From contig DGDO01000010.1 of NCBI GenBank assembly GCA_002385475.1, positions 352-16,046 of the forward strand: a DNA stretch of 15,695 nt, in the 5' to 3' direction. Made by a program: the position numbers and the translations under genes. How positions within the stretch are numbered: position 1 is the stretch's first letter; each line of letters begins with the position of its first letter. The notes under the pieces are model-generated. The model was not told the origin of the DNA. It made no database searches and saw only the letters and a program-made list of their open reading frames with translations. Source of the stretch: Candidatus Sordicultor fermentans (GTDB lineage Bacteria > Atribacterota > Atribacteria > Atribacterales > Caldatribacteriaceae). Of the stretch, positions 13,940 to 15,695 are shown one piece after another.

Positions 13940-15568
13940 ATGAAAAGGGTGCTTTGCTCTCTTATTCTGGTTTTGCTTTTGTTTTTTGCTTCAGGAGCAG
14001 GAGCTTATGAGATTCTTCTCTACGCTAACCTGACCCAGCTTCCTCTTGAGGACGGAGTAGTTTTACGGATTGATTTGGGAGGACATGAGCTGATGGAAGA
14101 GGAGTGGGGAAATATTTTGGAAAGCTCCGAGAACATAGTGCTTTTGCCCTCTCTTTCAGATATAGAAAAGAGAATCTCATTTCTGGAAGAGAATAAAGAA
14201 AAAGTCTTAGGAATTGTGGTTTCAGACTTATTTTCTGAGGAACAACCAGTTTTCTCACCTTTTCTTTCTTTTACTCACAATTATCATCGGGTTTTGATCT
14301 TTAATTTTCTCCACGATGACCCCGATGTTCCCTGGGATGAATATCTTAAAGAAACAGAAGAGGCAGATTCAATAATAGTAGTGGGGACGGGGGGAAACCT
14401 TCCTCTTCTCCGGGAGAAGTTTTCTGCAGAAGGGGAAAAAGTACAGTTCGTAGAAAGAGATTCTTCTCCTGATTTTCAAGAAAAACTTTCGGTGGAAGAG
14501 AAGCCTCTTCTTTTCTTTTTCTATTCTTCTCGTTGTCCCAGTTGCCGACACTTAAAAGATGAAGTGGTTCCTCCAGTGTTGGATAAATACAAAGATAAAA
14601 TAAAAGTGATTTATCTGGATTATCTTTTTTCCGAGAATTATAAAAAGCTGGTGGAATGGGAAGAACACTGGCAGGTAGAAAATAAAACTTCGGTAGAAGC
14701 ATTTTCTGATGCTGGTTTTGTAGCCGAAGAAGATGAAAAGGAATTTGCTTCTCGGTTAGAAGAGCTAATCCAGAAGACTATAGAATCGGAAAAAAAGGAG
14801 GTAAGTCCTCCCCCCCCGGGGGAGGACTTAATTTTCCGTCGATTTGAAGGATTCACTCCCTGGGTAATAATAGGAGCAGGCTTTTTAGACGGGCTTAATC
14901 CCTGTGCTTTTGCCACTATAGTATTTATGGTGAATTTACTTTTGCTTCTGGGACATTCTCGGCGTCGTATTCTGGAAATTGGTTTGACTTACAGTATAAC
15001 GGTTTTTGTTACTTATCTCCTTTTAGGTCTGGGTCTTTTTCAATTCTGGCATGTTTTATCTGCCTATCAGACCGCCTCTCGAATTCTTTATTTAATCATG
15101 GCTTTATTGCTTTTAGTTTTTGCTGCTTTGAGTATTAAAGATGCTATTCAGTACAAAAAAAAGGGAAAAGAAACCGATATGACACTGGGGCTCCCCGAGA
15201 GCTGGAGGCGCCGCATCAATCAATATCTAAAAAATAGCTTTACTGAAAAAAACTTAGTAGTAGCTGCTATTTTAAGTGGCTTTGTTATTTCTCTTTTGGA
15301 GGCAGGGTGTACCGGGCAGGTGTATCTTCCCACCATTATGTATATTGCTCGAGAGACTCCCTATCGCTGGCAAGCATTAGGATACCTTCTACTTTACAAC
15401 GCTTTTTTTATCCTTCCTCTTCTGGTTGTGTTTTTTGCTATATTCTGGGGTAGCCAATCTAAAGCTTTAGTGGATTTTGCGAGAAAAAACATCGTCTTTT
15501 CTAAAATTGCTTTAGCTATCCTCTTTGTCTGTTTGAGCTTGCTTCTTCTCAAAGGAGCTCTGTTTTAG
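13940..15568 (+). CDS. Exported thioredoxin domain fused to a CcdA/DsbD-type membrane electron carrier
   Basis: Numbering is from ATG 13931; ATG 13940 (residue 4) is preferred because AAAGGA is 8 bases before it and it opens a clean signal peptide (MKRVLCSLILVLLLFFASG). Residues about 26-185 form an alpha/beta-looking domain I do not recognise. Residues 192-282 are thioredoxin-like, with FFFYSSRCPSCRHLKDEV (redox C202 and C205). After a PPPPGED linker come about six helices (309-541). Cys in GLNPCAF (C325) and EAGCTGQ (C460) match the CcdA/DsbD transmembrane pair that passes electrons from cytoplasmic thioredoxin outward. The inferred role is supply of reducing power to extracytoplasmic proteins, possibly for cytochrome c or disulfide repair. 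Where thioredoxins have the cis-Pro (VP), this protein reads SVEAF (254-258). No cytochrome c genes are nearby. Confidence 0.85.
   Translation: MKRVLCSLILVLLLFFASGAGAYEILLYANLTQLPLEDGVVLRIDLGGHELMEEEWGNILESSENIVLLPSLSDIEKRISFLEENKEKVLGIVVSDLFSEEQPVFSPFLSFTHNYHRVLIFNFLHDDPDVPWDEYLKETEEADSIIVVGTGGNLPLLREKFSAEGEKVQFVERDSSPDFQEKLSVEEKPLLFFFYSSRCPSCRHLKDEVVPPVLDKYKDKIKVIYLDYLFSENYKKLVEWEEHWQVENKTSVEAFSDAGFVAEEDEKEFASRLEELIQKTIESEKKEVSPPPPGEDLIFRRFEGFTPWVIIGAGFLDGLNPCAFATIVFMVNLLLLLGHSRRRILEIGLTYSITVFVTYLLLGLGLFQFWHVLSAYQTASRILYLIMALLLLVFAALSIKDAIQYKKKGKETDMTLGLPESWRRRINQYLKNSFTEKNLVVAAILSGFVISLLEAGCTGQVYLPTIMYIARETPYRWQALGYLLLYNAFFILPLLVVFFAIFWGSQSKALVDFARKNIVFSKIALAILFVCLSLLLLKGALF
14795..14802 (+). 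promoter_or_regulatory. Perfect internal Shine-Dalgarno-like sequence
   Basis: AAGGAGGT, complementary to the 3' end of 16S rRNA, occurs inside the coding sequence of the thioredoxin-CcdA fusion. It abuts the left arm of a strong hairpin. No in-frame ATG, GTG or TTG lies at a suitable distance downstream, so it does not look like a start for a separate membrane-domain protein. It may instead slow ribosomes at the domain junction. Confidence 0.5.
14802..14830 (+). repeat. 13-bp GC-rich inverted repeat inside a coding region
   Basis: The left arm TAAGTCCTCCCCC (14802-14814) and the right arm GGGGGAGGACTTA (14818-14830) are perfect inverse complements around a CCC loop. The stem is the strongest hairpin I noticed in the window. 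It encodes the proline-rich linker (SPPPPGED) between the thioredoxin and membrane domains. It is followed by TTAATTTTCC rather than a proper T run, so it is not a clear terminator. Confidence 0.9.
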
Positions 15569-15695
15569 TCATAGGTGCGCATAAAAGCTAATGTCAGAAT
15601 AGCCTTGGCAGACTATAGGGGGAAACGGGGAAAACCCCACCCCTTTATCCGTCATTTCTGAATGGTTCTATAACCCTTCGCTCGTCAACACATCT
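15569..15695. other. Non-coding tail with a G/C-block stem-loop
   Basis: No gene is visible in the last 127 bases. The central part folds as GGGG-AAAC-GGGG-AAAA-CCCC-A-CCCC (15618-15643), an eight-pair stem with one asymmetric internal loop, flanked by TATA/TTTAT. An outer TCAGAA (15594-15599) can pair with TTCTGA (15656-15661). The hairpin could end transcription of the preceding gene, though only TTTAT follows it. It could equally be part of a structured RNA or an element end cut by the window edge. I could not match it to a known RNA family. Confidence 0.35.

Noticed and set aside
13931..13940. ATG 13931 as start of the thioredoxin-CcdA fusion
   Set aside because: The AAAGG purine stretch directly touches this ATG with no spacing; ATG 13940 has normal spacing and a cleaner signal peptide. 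The difference is only three residues.
14346..14702. 118-codon open frame on the minus strand
   Set aside because: It lies opposite the thioredoxin region of a well-supported gene, has low-complexity composition (Lys, Leu, Pro, Glu) and no recognisable motif.
14802..14840. Intrinsic terminator inside the fusion gene
   Set aside because: The stem is strong but the following TTAATTTTCC lacks a T run, and the reading frame continues through six well-formed membrane helices.
15569..15695. tRNA, tmRNA, RNase P RNA, SRP RNA or a known riboswitch in the tail
   Set aside because: None of the conserved cores of these RNAs could be found; only a simple nested stem is visible.
1..15695. CRISPR array, prophage or insertion sequence
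   Set aside because: No regularly spaced repeats, transposase, integrase or phage genes were seen; the gene content is chromosomal housekeeping.

Overview
The window carries a dense, almost gap-free run of housekeeping genes from a bacterium. Thirteen genes read rightward from the left edge to about 12.4 kb. One gene reads leftward (12405-13763), and a last rightward gene ends at 15568, leaving about 130 bases of non-coding sequence. The order ruvB-queH-DUF2905-spoIID-queA-tgt-yajC-secD-secF-recJ-apt-rel-dtd-metallo-hydrolase resembles the ruv/que/sec/rel neighbourhood of Clostridia-like Bacillota and some deep-branching anaerobes such as Atribacterota-type lineages. A SpoIID-like protein, strong GGAGG ribosome sites, frequent TTG starts and an archaeal-type phosphohexomutase fit an anaerobic, possibly thermophilic bacterium. 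Genus or phylum cannot be fixed from this sequence alone.

Region 1 (1-4351) combines the tail of the Holliday-junction helicase gene ruvB with the three enzymes that complete queuosine on tRNA from preQ1: Tgt inserts the base, QueA builds epoxyqueuosine and QueH reduces it. A small DUF2905 membrane protein and an exported SpoIID/LytB-type peptidoglycan lytic protein lie between them. Region 2 (4366-6834) encodes YajC, SecD and SecF, the auxiliary complex of the Sec translocon. Region 3 (6841-12408) holds recJ, apt, a long bifunctional (p)ppGpp synthetase/hydrolase, D-aminoacyl-tRNA deacylase and a glyoxalase-II-like metallo-hydrolase. Many junctions overlap by 4 bases (GTGA or ATGA) or are separated by only a few, implying one or a few long transcripts with translational coupling.

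Region 4 is a convergent/divergent switch. The phosphohexomutase gene on the minus strand shares its last 4 bases with the metallo-hydrolase gene. An AT-rich gap of about 175 bases (13764-13939) should hold divergent promoters. The final gene encodes an exported thioredoxin domain fused to a CcdA/DsbD-type six-helix membrane electron carrier, behind an N-terminal domain I do not recognise.

The points most worth a second look are: the missing canonical start codon of rel, where a good ribosome site and TTG lie one frame off the conserved N-terminus across a GGGG-TAG; a 13-bp GC-rich hairpin directly behind a perfect Shine-Dalgarno sequence inside the last gene, exactly at a domain border; the apparent loss of the cis-proline in that gene's thioredoxin domain; a serine-repeat/acidic insertion inside SpoIID; and a structured non-coding tail at the right edge. 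I saw no tRNA, rRNA, CRISPR array, prophage or recognisable insertion sequence.
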